A DNA stretch of 64,000 nucleotides from Bryobacteraceae bacterium (GTDB lineage: Bacteria; Acidobacteriota; Terriglobia; Bryobacterales; Bryobacteraceae), in contig JAHCHE010000039.1 of assembly GCA_026129905.1 (NCBI GenBank), forward strand, positions 1 to 64,000, in the 5' to 3' direction. Shown one piece after another: positions 14,692-23,293 of this stretch. A program made the translations under genes and the position numbers. The notes under the pieces are model-generated. The model did no database searches, had not been told where the DNA came from, and saw nothing but the letters and a program-made list of their open reading frames with translations. The number at the start of each line of letters is the position of its first letter. Positions within the stretch are counted from its first letter, which is position 1.

Positions 14692-16183
14692 GAGGCTTTC
14701 CCCTTGCGGCCGTAGCAGGGCATGCCGTTCGGCTTGCGGCGAATGGATCGCGAATCCCGGCGGCGCAAGTCATCGGCAGCATTGATCCTTACGCCACGGG
14801 CTTCAGCGACGGCTGAGAACGCCTCAGCGGTCCCCGCCAAGGAAGGTTCTTCTCCGGTCAGGCTCCACATCCTCCGCAGGACGACATCGCAATACGCCGG
14901 CGAGATCTCCACCCCGCAGCCGGCGCGATCGAGCACCGCGGCGGCCGCCATCGCCGAACCGCTGCCGAGAACGGATCGAAGATCAGGTCGCCCGGATCCG
15001 AGTAGGCTTTCACGAAGAACTCCACCAGTACCCGGGGAAAGGGCGCCGAATGCGAGCCCTGGCTGCTCTCGGTCTTGGCTTCGATCACGTTCGATGGCCG
15101 CGCGATGCCCACTGCCAGTTTGGCGTTCTCCCGGTTTCTGGTTTGGCTTCCCATTCCACCGGCGCTCACGTACCAGCGCCGTTCTGGGGAGTACTCGAAG
15201 CAATCCTCCGAGACATGCCCTACCGCGTGCGGCCGGAATTTGATCTGCGGCTCGCGGCAAAAATGAAACACCGGCTCCCAGGCGTTCTTGAAGCGGTTGT
15301 TCCAGCCGCCCGGCACGCCGTTGTCGGTCTTGCGCCAGCACAGCTCATCCACGAACCGCCAGCCCCACTGCCGCACGTGCGCGATCACCAGGTCCTTCAC
15401 GTACAGGTTCCGCTGCCCCTCGTCGGCGTGCTCCTTGATGTTGAGGAAGTATGAGCCGTCCTCGGCGAGAACCGATTCGATCATCGCCGCCACGCTCTGG
15501 TACCAGGCGACGTACTCCTCCGGCCGGATTGGCTTGAAGCCGCTCGTCGGGTCGTACTCGCGCTGGGTGGCGTAGGGCGGCGATGTAATGACCACGTTCG
15601 CCTGGCGGCCATCGAGGAGCTTCCGGACCAGATCCTCGTCCCGGCAGTCGCCGCAGGTCAGCCGGTGCGGACCGATGAGCCAGACGTCCCCAGGCTGGGT
15701 GACCGCGACCGCCGGCGCTTCCGGGATCTGTTCTTCGGCGGCGGTCTCCTCCTGCGCGTCCTCAACGCTGGCCAGCAGGGCCCGGAGCTCCTCATCTTCG
15801 AAGCCGACCAGCGACAGGTCAAAGCCGTCTCGCGCCAGCGCCGCCAGTTCCTCAGCCAGAAGGCTCTCGTCCCATCCCGCCGCTTCTGCAAGTCTGTTGT
15901 CGGCGATGATATAGGCGCGCTTCTGCGTCTCGGTAAAATGATCCAGGATCACGACCGGCACCTCGCGAAGCCCGAGCCTCTTCGCCGCCAGCAGTCGCCC
16001 GTGGCCGGCCACGATCCCGGCGTCCGAATCGACCAGGATGGGATTCAGAAAGCCGAACTCGACAATCGACGAGGCGATCTGGGCCACCTGGGCGTCGGAG
16101 TGCGTTCTCGGATTCCGCTCGTATGGAGCCAGCCGTTCCACCGGCCAGTGCTCGATGCGCTCTGCAAGAACAGGACTGGTCAA
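14688..16183 (-). pseudogene. ParB-domain DNA methyltransferase with a C-terminal frameshift
   Basis: The same architecture as its neighbour: ParB-like domain (residues 12-125), motif IV TSPPYATQREYDP near residue 198, and SAM motif beginning LIFDPF. At about 14,970 the frame is lost: the expected DPFxGSGSAM needs three bases between the TTC and GGC codons, but only two are present. The remaining conserved part (GSGSAMAAAAVLDRAGCGVE, then AYCDVVLRRMWSLTGEEPSL) continues in another frame to 14688. As written the protein lacks an intact SAM-binding motif. A one-base sequencing error is possible. It overlaps the large terminase gene by 4 bases. Confidence 0.8.
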
Positions 16184-18036
16184 AACTGTCTTGCTCCCGA
16201 CTGCAACCAGTTGCTGCGGAGCACCCGTCGTGCTGGCGGCGGGCTCACCGAAGTGGGCCTCGTTGGACCTGACCCTGGCTCCGGCCGCAACGCCTCGATC
16301 CGTTCCGCCTCCGCGTCCAGCCGTAGACCCATCGAAACCAGCGCCCGCAGCGCCGCGTAGGCGTACACCCGCGCATCCAGCGCCTCCTGCCGGACTCCGG
16401 GCTTAGGCCGCCATTCCCGCTTCGGCTGACCGCGGCTGTACGTCGTAACCAGCACTTCGCCCAGAAGCTGTTCGAAGTAGCCTTCCTGGCGATCCGCCGG
16501 AAAGTGCGAATAGCCTGGCGTACCGGGCGTCGGATTCTTCAGCCGGCCGTAGATGGTCTCCTTCGCCGTGTCCGTGCCCACAGTCCACGGCTTCTCGCCG
16601 CGGACATTCTTCGAGGTTGGCTTGCGCTGCCACACCGGCAGTGGTCCACCCCTCCCCTTCACCGCGAAGATGCGCCGGTGATAACGCATGCGGCAGAACT
16701 CGTACACCGCCTGCGACTCGTAGCCCGAGTCGATCGCGCACGCCGCCACCGGCAGCGAAACCCCGTACTCGTGAGGCCAGCGCCGCTCCAGGTATTCGTC
16801 CAACTCGCGCCACAGCGCAGCGCCCGAAGGGTCGCCGGGGAACACGCGATACTCGATCGACCACGACTCCTCCCCGCGGCCCCAGCCGACCAGTTCCAAT
16901 TCCAGCCGGTCTTTCTGGACATCGACGCCAACGGTAAGGACCGCGGCCCCGTAGGGTACGGCCGCTCGATAGTGCTCCCGCCGCCCCATCACTACCGCGC
17001 GATCGACGCTCGTTTCCGCCTCGTCGTCCCACGGCTCGGCCAGCACGGTGTTGACGAACTCGCGCAGCGTTTCCGGCGATCCCTTGTCGGCCAGGAACTT
17101 CTTCGCCAGCGCGCCCCACTTCCGCCACGGCGAGTACAGGCCGTTGATCCAGAACCCGGCAGTGTCGGTCACTTCGGGCCGTTGCGCCCGCCACTCGCCG
17201 TGCTGCAACATCCCGTGCTTCTGCCAGTCGCCGATCATCTGCGAGCAATGCTCGCACCGGTACTGCGCCAGCTCCGGTTCGCCCTTGGGCCAGATCAGGT
17301 TGTCCCAGCGCAGGATCTGGAACTCGCGGCAGTGCGGGCAGGGAATCCAAAAGCTCTGCTGGTTCGATTGCAGCCAGGCCGCTTCGATGCGCGAGGAGCC
17401 TTTGGTCGTGGGCGTGGAACACAGGACGATCTTGCGGTTCCAGAAGTTGGCCGTCCGGGTGATCGCCAGGTTTACCGGATCGCCCTCGCCGCCGGCGCTC
17501 GCCGGATACCGGTCCACCTCGTCGAGCAGGCAGTAGCGGATCGAACGCATGGCCAGGCCGGCTGGCGAGTTGGCCGCCGCCAGGGTGATGCTGCCGCCGA
17601 GGAACTTCTTGTGCAGAATCGTGTTGTTCGAATCGCGGCTGCGCGAGTCGGCCACCTTCCCGCGTAGGCACGGCGTGTCTCGGAGCATCGGCGCGAGCCT
17701 GTCCTTCGAGAACGCCTCAGCATCCACTTCGCGCGGCTCGGCCAACAGCAGCGGCCCCGGATCGAGGTCGATGATGTAGCCGACGAAGTTCTCCAGGACG
17801 CTACTCTTCCCGAGCTGTGCCGCGCTCATCACGACGATGGTTTCCGCCGGATGAGCCGGGCTGAGCGCGTCCATGATCGCCCGCTGGTAGGGCGCCCGGT
17901 CGGTGCGCCATTCGCCCTTTTCCGCGGCCGACTCCGACGACAGCCGCCGGTTTTGATCGGCCCATTCCGAGACGGTCAGGTCCGGCGGCGGAACCAGGAC
18001 CTCGGCGGCGAGGATCTGGATCTCCTCAACGCGCAT
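16180..18036 (-). CDS. Terminase large subunit (lambda gpA, GpA family)
   Basis: A 618-residue protein of normal size. The N-terminus has the GpA opening LTVSEWADQNRRLSSESAAEKG, then the ATPase region with a deviant Walker A in VVMSAAQLGKSSVLENF (near residue 72), Walker B in IRYCLLDEVDRYP and the zinc-like CPHCREFQ and CEHCSQ pairs. The C-terminal nuclease starts VLTVGVDVQKDRLELELVGWG, with a catalytic aspartate expected there. It cuts and packages concatemeric DNA. Its start overlaps the end of the small subunit by 11 bases. Confidence 0.92.
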   Translation of the reverse strand: MRVEEIQILAAEVLVPPPDLTVSEWADQNRRLSSESAAEKGEWRTDRAPYQRAIMDALSPAHPAETIVVMSAAQLGKSSVLENFVGYIIDLDPGPLLLAEPREVDAEAFSKDRLAPMLRDTPCLRGKVADSRSRDSNNTILHKKFLGGSITLAAANSPAGLAMRSIRYCLLDEVDRYPASAGGEGDPVNLAITRTANFWNRKIVLCSTPTTKGSSRIEAAWLQSNQQSFWIPCPHCREFQILRWDNLIWPKGEPELAQYRCEHCSQMIGDWQKHGMLQHGEWRAQRPEVTDTAGFWINGLYSPWRKWGALAKKFLADKGSPETLREFVNTVLAEPWDDEAETSVDRAVVMGRREHYRAAVPYGAAVLTVGVDVQKDRLELELVGWGRGEESWSIEYRVFPGDPSGAALWRELDEYLERRWPHEYGVSLPVAACAIDSGYESQAVYEFCRMRYHRRIFAVKGRGGPLPVWQRKPTSKNVRGEKPWTVGTDTAKETIYGRLKNPTPGTPGYSHFPADRQEGYFEQLLGEVLVTTYSRGQPKREWRPKPGVRQEALDARVYAYAALRALVSMGLRLDAEAERIEALRPEPGSGPTRPTSVSPPPARRVLRSNWLQSGARQF

Positions 18037-18538
18037 ACTGGACGTCGCCCTTCAGATCCCCGATCAGCGCCCGCGCCTCGCGCATCATGACGTCCCGCAC
18101 CTGGCGCTCGTCCGTGAGCGGCGTGATCTCCGGCGCGACCCGGTTCGGCCAGGACAGGATCCGCTCTTTGATGGCCACGTAGATCGCCGCCCAGCGCTGC
18201 TTCACCTGTTCAGCCTCCACGAGCTTGCCAGTCCGCACATCGTGCTCTAGCTTGCGCAGCTTGGCGCGGAAGACCATGTCGGCGGTGCGGGCCTGGGCGA
18301 AGCTGGTTGGCGGGGGTCCGGCGACGCCATCCACCACCGGCTTCGTTCCGGCCGCGGTAGCCTCTGGGACATCGAAGTCAACAGGTTTGTCGTCGAGAAC
18401 GGCGTCGCTGGCGGCGACATCGACCAGTTTGCCGCGCATGACGAGGATGCCGCGGCTGGCTAACCGGCTGACATAAGAACGACTTACCTTGCGGTGGCGG
18501 GCGTAGGCGGCCTGCGTGATGAGCCCCGGCTGCTTCAT
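18026..18538 (-). CDS. Terminase small subunit-like protein
   Basis: A 170-residue protein with an N-terminal winged-helix/HTH segment (GLITQAAYARHRKVSRSYVSRL, residues 5-26), as in Nu1-type subunits, and a helical charged C-terminal half (RAKLRKLEHDVRTGKLVEAEQ) that would bind the large subunit. The 11-base overlap with the large terminase and the family-typical motif 'K.eyd...g.lv....v' support the call. It recognises the packaging site in DNA. Confidence 0.8.
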   Translation of the reverse strand: MKQPGLITQAAYARHRKVSRSYVSRLASRGILVMRGKLVDVAASDAVLDDKPVDFDVPEATAAGTKPVVDGVAGPPPTSFAQARTADMVFRAKLRKLEHDVRTGKLVEAEQVKQRWAAIYVAIKERILSWPNRVAPEITPLTDERQVRDVMMREARALIGDLKGDVQYAR

Positions 18539-18700
18539 CGGAAGTGTTGACTGTTGACTAGGTGTGAACCGGTTTTTGAGCGCCTAACGGTAGTAACAGC
18601 GTGTAATCCGCCTACCCGCTTGTTTTCAACAACTTACCAGTACCTAAATCAGATCTGTTACTCCGTTATGCCTCGATGAAAGGAAGGCAGCCCTCGCGGC

Positions 18701-19201
18701 ATGTTCCTGTCGATGGGCAGAATACTTGTCGTCCTGATCACGGCTGCGATTGCGTTGTGCGCGCAAGCCCCGCCGCCGAACGCTGACGCGAAGAGCATCG
18801 CCTCGGTGATGGCGGCGCTGAACAAGGCGCTCACCAAGCCCGAGGTGAAGGACTTTGCGGCCCTCTTCACTTCCGACGGGGATCTCCGGATCGCCGGAGA
18901 TGTTCTGGCCGGCCCCAAAACAATCGCGGAGAAACTGGCGGCGCGGCCCGCCTGGAGCGAAGTCACTACTCCGAGGATCGATAAGAAGTCGCTACGGTTC
19001 GTCACGCCCGATGTCGCCATTGTCGATGCCGTTTGGGTTCAGTATGTGATCGTGAAGCGGGAACAGCCGGTAGTCTTGCTCATGAAGAAGGATGGCGCAG
19101 CCTGGCGCGTCTCTTCCATGAGGGTTAGCTCCTGGTGTCTGGCCGAAACACAGTGCAAGGGGTGCGAGGTCCGAGCGGACCCCGATGACCGAAACGAATG
19201 A
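18701..19201 (+). CDS. Secreted SnoaL-like (NTF2-fold) protein
   Basis: A 166-residue protein with a signal peptide (residues 5-21, ILVVLITAAIALCAQA) and an NTF2-like fold of the SgcJ/DUF4440 kind: VMAALNKALTKPEVKDFAAL, FTSDGDLRIAGDVLAGP, SLRFVTPDVAIVDAVWV and a C-terminal VLLMKKDGAAWRVSSMRV. A later in-frame ATG (18716) would give a tidier signal peptide. It lies on the opposite strand, upstream of the terminase genes, and fits the pattern of secreted cargo proteins in this prophage. Enzymatic activity unknown. Confidence 0.7.
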   Translation: MFLSMGRILVVLITAAIALCAQAPPPNADAKSIASVMAALNKALTKPEVKDFAALFTSDGDLRIAGDVLAGPKTIAEKLAARPAWSEVTTPRIDKKSLRFVTPDVAIVDAVWVQYVIVKREQPVVLLMKKDGAAWRVSSMRVSSWCLAETQCKGCEVRADPDDRNE

Positions 19202-19220
19202 ACGCGACTCATCCGGCGTG

Positions 19221-19325
19221 TCATCGCCGCCTCTTAACCCGCTCTTTCGGCCGCCGGTTGCCGCGGTAGTCGCTGCGGTTCTTGGCGACGTACCTCGCGC
19301 CGACCTGTCGCCGAGCAGACTTCAC
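19221..19325 (-). CDS. Very small basic protein, 34 aa
   Basis: A GTG start overlaps the stop of the upstream 112-residue gene (GTGA). The product begins MKSARRQVGARYVAKNRSDY and is almost all Arg/Lys/Gly/Asn. The strict overlap suggests translational coupling; the length makes it uncertain. Confidence 0.35.
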   Translation of the reverse strand: MKSARRQVGARYVAKNRSDYRGNRRPKERVKRRR

Positions 19326-19660
19326 CGCATGCACTCCCGCATAACCTGCAGAAAAGCGCCGCGTGTGCTGACGAACGTGCCGTCCTCGTCCCGGACGTCG
19401 AGCTTCTTGTGCTTCCAGTCGCGGTGGCCACTGTCGAGCCGCTCCAGGAAGCTGTAGCGTTTGCCCGTCCGCGGTTGGGCGTCAACCGGGTTCCCGCCGT
19501 CCGGCTGCTCCAGGAAGATCGCCTTTAGGTGTCCCTTGCGCCCGTACGCAGGCTTCACGTGCCCCCCGTCCAGCAACCTCATTGCGGTTTCGAACGTGCG
19601 GCTGCCGAGCGAAGTCCCATCGGCGGCGTAATACGGAATGTATTTGTGGCTTCGAGACAC
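19322..19660 (-). CDS. Hypothetical protein, 112 aa
   Basis: The protein starts MSRSHKYIPYYAADGTSLGS and contains AMRLLDGGHVKPAYGRKGHL and KAIFLEQPDGGNPVD, with a C-terminal FVSTRGAFLQVMRECM. It has a balanced composition and a clear beginning and end. No family is recognised. It belongs to the early, minus-strand part of the prophage, 238 bases from the TubC-like gene upstream; that gap (19661-19897) holds nothing I recognise. Confidence 0.6.
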   Translation of the reverse strand: MSRSHKYIPYYAADGTSLGSRTFETAMRLLDGGHVKPAYGRKGHLKAIFLEQPDGGNPVDAQPRTGKRYSFLERLDSGHRDWKHKKLDVRDEDGTFVSTRGAFLQVMRECMR

Positions 19661-19897
19661 GTCGGATAAGAAGAGGGAAAGGGATTAACGAGCGTCCCAT
19701 CGCTCGGTATGGTGGGCCTTCAGCGGTTGCGCCTGGCGCTCATCGTCAGAACGGCTTGCTCGGTTACTATATACGCTCAGTTTTGGGAAAGTGTCCGAAC
19801 CGTCACCAGATTTCTTTCGAGCAGCGCCCGGACCTCGGCCACGCTGTGGACTGCTTTGCTACTGCAGCGGCTTGCCTGAGTTGCTCCCGCCTGTAGT

Positions 19898-20335
19898 CTA
19901 GTCTGCGAAGATCCGGGCCACTTGCCGGCACCGCCACTCCTCTGGGCTGATCCATTCCAGCCCTTCGTCGTTGACAACCAGCGGCATCGAGTCCATGCGG
20001 AGGTTGCGCGCTGCCCAGCGCAGTTCGTCGAGGTCCGTGCGGGGTGGATAAGCGAGGGCGAGGTGACCGAGCGGCAACCGGATGATGCGAATGCCCGCGC
20101 GGTTCATGAAGCCCTGGGCACGGCGCACATCGATCAACTCCTGCTTGTGCTCACGGACGAGCTGCTTGATCTCACCCGTCGCACCTTTGTCGATGCGCAG
20201 CTTGCCTTCCTGATCCAGCCAGACGGAAACCCCCACCTCCGAGAGCCCGTCCAAGACCAACTCAACGTCGGCCACGGACCCAGCCTCGGGTGACGGATTC
20301 GGTGATGGGTGACGGGTGGTGACGGTTCTTTCCAT
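19898..20335 (-). CDS. TubC_N-like small protein beside the replication gene
   Basis: A 145-residue protein. Residues 20-75 resemble the TubC N-terminal docking fold seen in many plasmid and phage replication neighbours: VELVLDGLSEVGVSVWLDQE, LRIDKGATGEIKQLVREHKQ, ELIDVRRAQ. The C-terminal half (IRIIRLPLGHLALAYPPRTD and WISPEEWRCRQVARIFAD) is unassigned. The ATG at 20335 follows a GGAGGAGAA-type site. It may act as an adaptor for the primase encoded immediately upstream. The N-terminal codons overlap the repeat cluster at 20289-20463. Confidence 0.55.
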   Translation of the reverse strand: MERTVTTRHPSPNPSPEAGSVADVELVLDGLSEVGVSVWLDQEGKLRIDKGATGEIKQLVREHKQELIDVRRAQGFMNRAGIRIIRLPLGHLALAYPPRTDLDELRWAARNLRMDSMPLVVNDEGLEWISPEEWRCRQVARIFAD

Positions 20336-20463
20336 TTCTCCTCCAATGCGCGTGCGCGCGTGTGCGCGCGCCATGCGTGCAAATGGGAAAATCCGTCACC
20401 ATCCGTCACCCGTCATCGCGTGTACGAGTTTTCAATAACTTACGGAAGGCGCTGGTGACGGAT
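20289..20463. repeat. Iteron-like cluster, possible replication origin
   Basis: The 10-mer GGTGACGGAT occurs exactly at 20289 and 20454 on the plus strand and, inverted, in tandem at 20391 and 20401. Two close variants (GGTGACGGGT, GGTGACGGTT) are in tandem at 20308 and 20318. An alternating purine/pyrimidine tract (20348-20371, GCGCGTGCGCGCGTGTGCGC) lies between the groups. The cluster lies between the TubC-like and primase-helicase genes, where a plasmid- or phage-type origin would be expected. Confidence 0.55.
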
Positions 20464-20468
20464 TCCAT

Positions 20469-23060
20469 TCAAACCTCCTCTCCTTCCTCCTCCCGGCCGT
20501 GAATCAGGGGCTTTTCTGGAACCGCCGGTGGTGGTTGGTCATAGTGGTCCTCGGTGCGCAACCCGACCCCGGAGTACATTGCTCCGTGCTTAGTTTTTCT
20601 CTTCGTGAACCCCCGCTCGCTCATCACCGACGAGAACGCCTTGTGGCTCATCGGCGTCTCCCCGTACTGCTCCGCCCAGGTCTTGTACTCCCGGTAGAGG
20701 GTCAACGACATCACCTGGGCGTTGCGCACCTGAATACACTTCTCTTCCAGGAACATTGAGAACGTGTCCTGTTCGTCCTCGTACTCGCGCGTGGCGGTGA
20801 TGACTTCCTCTGGTACGCCCAAGCCATCGCGCTGCCATTCCAGGCACCCCTCGATGGCCCAGTTCAGGATGCCGGGCAGCTCGGCCTGGAACATCGCCAT
20901 CACGTCGTGGCGCTTCTTTTGCTTCTCCTTCGGGATGGTGTAGTCGAACGGAACGAGCTTCAGCCGCCGCCAGAGCGCCGCGTCGCCGCGGATGGTGGGC
21001 TTGTGGTTGGTCGCGAACCAAATCTTGAACGCCGGCATGAACTCGAAGAACTCGCGGTGCAGGAAGCGCGCGGTCATCCGGTCGCCGCCGGTCATCTCCT
21101 TGATCAGCGACTCGGCCAGGCGGACGCCGCGATCATTCTCCGAGGCCCAGACGAACCGCGCTCCGCGAAGCCGCGCGATGTCGTTTGGGATGGAGCCCTC
21201 GCGCTTCTTGAGGAACGTCTCGACCGGCGTGCGCCGCGCGTAGTCGCCGAGCAGCATCTCCACGACCTCGACCATGGTGGACTTGCCGTTGTCGCCGCCA
21301 GGCCCATAGAGGATGAACATCGCTTTGTCGCTGGTGATGCCGGTCAGACTCGTACCCAGGGCACGCTTCAGAAAATCAACAAGGCTCTTTCGCCCGAGCA
21401 TGATCATGTCCAGGAAATCGAGCCAGTTGGGGCACCGAGCGGACGGGTCATAGGCGACAGGCGCCAGTTTGGTGATCAGGTCCTTGGGATCGGCGGACCG
21501 GAGGATTCCGGTGCGGAGGTCGATGGTTCCGTTCCGGACCGCGAGAAGCCACGGATGGGCGTCGAAATCATCGGGGAGGCGGGCGATGGCGCGTTCGGCC
21601 TTGACGAGCTGGACCATCGCGTTGATGGCGCGGTGCGATTCGGACTTGGCGATGTGGCTGAGAAACGCCTTTCGCTGTTCCTCGTCCCCGATCTTATGGG
21701 CCACCGGGTAGAGGCCGCGGATCAGGTCGGTGGCGCGCGTAATGATCTCGAGGCTTTCGTCCTCGGCCCACCGCGTGGCGTCCCACAGCAGCCATTGGCC
21801 CCAGACCGCGCAGTAGAGAACCGTTCCGCGGTAGCGGGCTACGAAGCGCCGCGCGTTGCCGAGGTCGGTGAGCTTCTCGATCTTGCTGGCTTTCTCAACC
21901 GTGTTGGCTGGTGCCTGCGCCTTCGCCGATGGCTTGGAGCCCGGCTTCGCCTCCACCTTTGGCGCTGATCCGGACCCTGATTCCGGCGCGGTTTCCGGTT
22001 CGGGCGAATCGACGATGCGGCCGATAGCGATAGGCGAGTTGATGTTGCCGCGGAACAGGCACTGGGCACAGAAGCGCTCGCCGTTGAGGTCGGACTGCAC
22101 GTACGCGCAGGTGACGGGCGCGATCTTCTTGCCTGATGCCTGGCGCAGTTTTCGCGATGTCTCTTCCTTGGAGTAGTTCGGATAGAGCCGGCTCAGTTCG
22201 TGGGCCCACCGCGTGGCGTCGTCGCAACGGGCCACCACCGTCACCATCCGGTACCACTCGGGCTCCGGCAGTGTCGCGGCATCGTCGCGGCAGTGCCGCA
22301 TCCACGGACAGCCGTCGAGGATCTGAACCAGCCGGGCGGGCGGTAGCTCCGGTGGCGGGGTCTCGCGGCTGGCCTCGCCCGGATCCTCGATACCGGCCAG
22401 CAGTTCCTCGAAGTCGTCAAGGTTATAGGCCCGGTCGTTATACTCGGCGGTCACCAGCCGGATGTCACCGGCGACCTTGCGATTGAAGGTGCCTGGCAGG
22501 CGCAGCACCCGGCACAGGTCGGCCGTCGGGTCCAAGGTCCACCCATGTGCGCTGGCGCGCAGCCGGAGGTTCATCTGGAAGCGCGTCGAAAGGGATTTGA
22601 GTAGCGCTCGCTCGTCGTCGGTCTCGATGCGGTAGGGCTCGCGGAACAGCCAGTAGGCCTGCAGGCCGAAGCCGCTGCGGACGATGATGGACGGCTCCAA
22701 GCCCAAGCCACTGACGAGGTTGCGGGCCCCCGGCTCGCCGGGCGGCAGGTTCGTCGCTTTGTGGGCCGGGCCGGCGAAGTCAACGTCGGCCCACAGGCCT
22801 GGCAACGCTGCGACGCCGGTTTCAGTGCCCCGGCATCTGTTGGCTGGCGACTCCCCCTGGAGGCCGACCGCCGCATACACGTCGTGGCCAGCCGCTTTCA
22901 CGACGCTGTAATCCACCGCCGCCTCGAGCGCGCCGGCTTGGCCGAGGTCGAACGCGCGAGTGGCCTTGTCCGGGCGCGTCCAGACGATGAGCCAACCTGC
23001 TGGCTCAGGGCCGTGAACGCGATCGAGGAACTGGCGGATTGCCTGACGGTTAGCCTCCAT
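20469..23060 (-). CDS. Primase-helicase, AEP primase plus P4/D5-type SF3 helicase
   Basis: An 863-residue protein. The N-terminal half is an archaeo-eukaryotic-type primase: hhDhD in GLWADVDFAG near residue 90, IIVRSGFGLQAYWLF near residue 130, and a small Cys region CPWMRHC...CAYVQSDLNGERFCAQC that may bind zinc. The C-terminal half is a D5_N/SF3 helicase: Walker A in LYGPGGDNGKSTMVEV (about residue 585), Walker B in ARFVWASENDR, and sensor region ATNHKPTIRGDAALWRRL. It would unwind and prime the element's own origin. It lies downstream of an overlapping early operon and 134 bases from the start of the next gene, within the iteron cluster. Confidence 0.92.
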   Translation of the reverse strand: MEANRQAIRQFLDRVHGPEPAGWLIVWTRPDKATRAFDLGQAGALEAAVDYSVVKAAGHDVYAAVGLQGESPANRCRGTETGVAALPGLWADVDFAGPAHKATNLPPGEPGARNLVSGLGLEPSIIVRSGFGLQAYWLFREPYRIETDDERALLKSLSTRFQMNLRLRASAHGWTLDPTADLCRVLRLPGTFNRKVAGDIRLVTAEYNDRAYNLDDFEELLAGIEDPGEASRETPPPELPPARLVQILDGCPWMRHCRDDAATLPEPEWYRMVTVVARCDDATRWAHELSRLYPNYSKEETSRKLRQASGKKIAPVTCAYVQSDLNGERFCAQCLFRGNINSPIAIGRIVDSPEPETAPESGSGSAPKVEAKPGSKPSAKAQAPANTVEKASKIEKLTDLGNARRFVARYRGTVLYCAVWGQWLLWDATRWAEDESLEIITRATDLIRGLYPVAHKIGDEEQRKAFLSHIAKSESHRAINAMVQLVKAERAIARLPDDFDAHPWLLAVRNGTIDLRTGILRSADPKDLITKLAPVAYDPSARCPNWLDFLDMIMLGRKSLVDFLKRALGTSLTGITSDKAMFILYGPGGDNGKSTMVEVVEMLLGDYARRTPVETFLKKREGSIPNDIARLRGARFVWASENDRGVRLAESLIKEMTGGDRMTARFLHREFFEFMPAFKIWFATNHKPTIRGDAALWRRLKLVPFDYTIPKEKQKKRHDVMAMFQAELPGILNWAIEGCLEWQRDGLGVPEEVITATREYEDEQDTFSMFLEEKCIQVRNAQVMSLTLYREYKTWAEQYGETPMSHKAFSSVMSERGFTKRKTKHGAMYSGVGLRTEDHYDQPPPAVPEKPLIHGREEEGEEV

Positions 23061-23074
23061 CCCGGCGGCTCCGG

Positions 23075-23293
23075 CTAGACGACCTCGCCTTCGGCCGCCT
23101 CGCTCACGTCGTGGGCCAGCGGCATCGCAGGCGCGGCCTTCAGGAACGGCTCGATCTTGGCTGCGTAGTCCTTGGCGCGCTGCGCCCGCTCCGGCGCGAG
23201 GCGGCCTCCGGCTTTGACCTGATCGACTTCGGCCTCAAGTTGCAGCTGACGCTGTTCGAGCGCGACGAATCGCTTCAGTTCCTCGGTGTTCAT
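23075..23293 (-). CDS. Small coiled-coil protein, 72 aa
   Basis: A 72-residue helical protein, MNTEELKRFVALEQRQLQLE, followed by ERAQRAKDYAAKIEPFLKAA. Its ATG overlaps the helicase stop (ATGA) and it ends 14 bases before the primase start, so it is part of the operon. Function unknown. Confidence 0.6.
   Translation of the reverse strand: MNTEELKRFVALEQRQLQLEAEVDQVKAGGRLAPERAQRAKDYAAKIEPFLKAAPAMPLAHDVSEAAEGEVV

Noticed and set aside
16403-17671. A 422-codon minus-strand frame overlapping the large terminase in another frame
   Set aside because: The terminase frame carries the GpA motifs; this is an Arg/Gly-rich out-of-frame translation.
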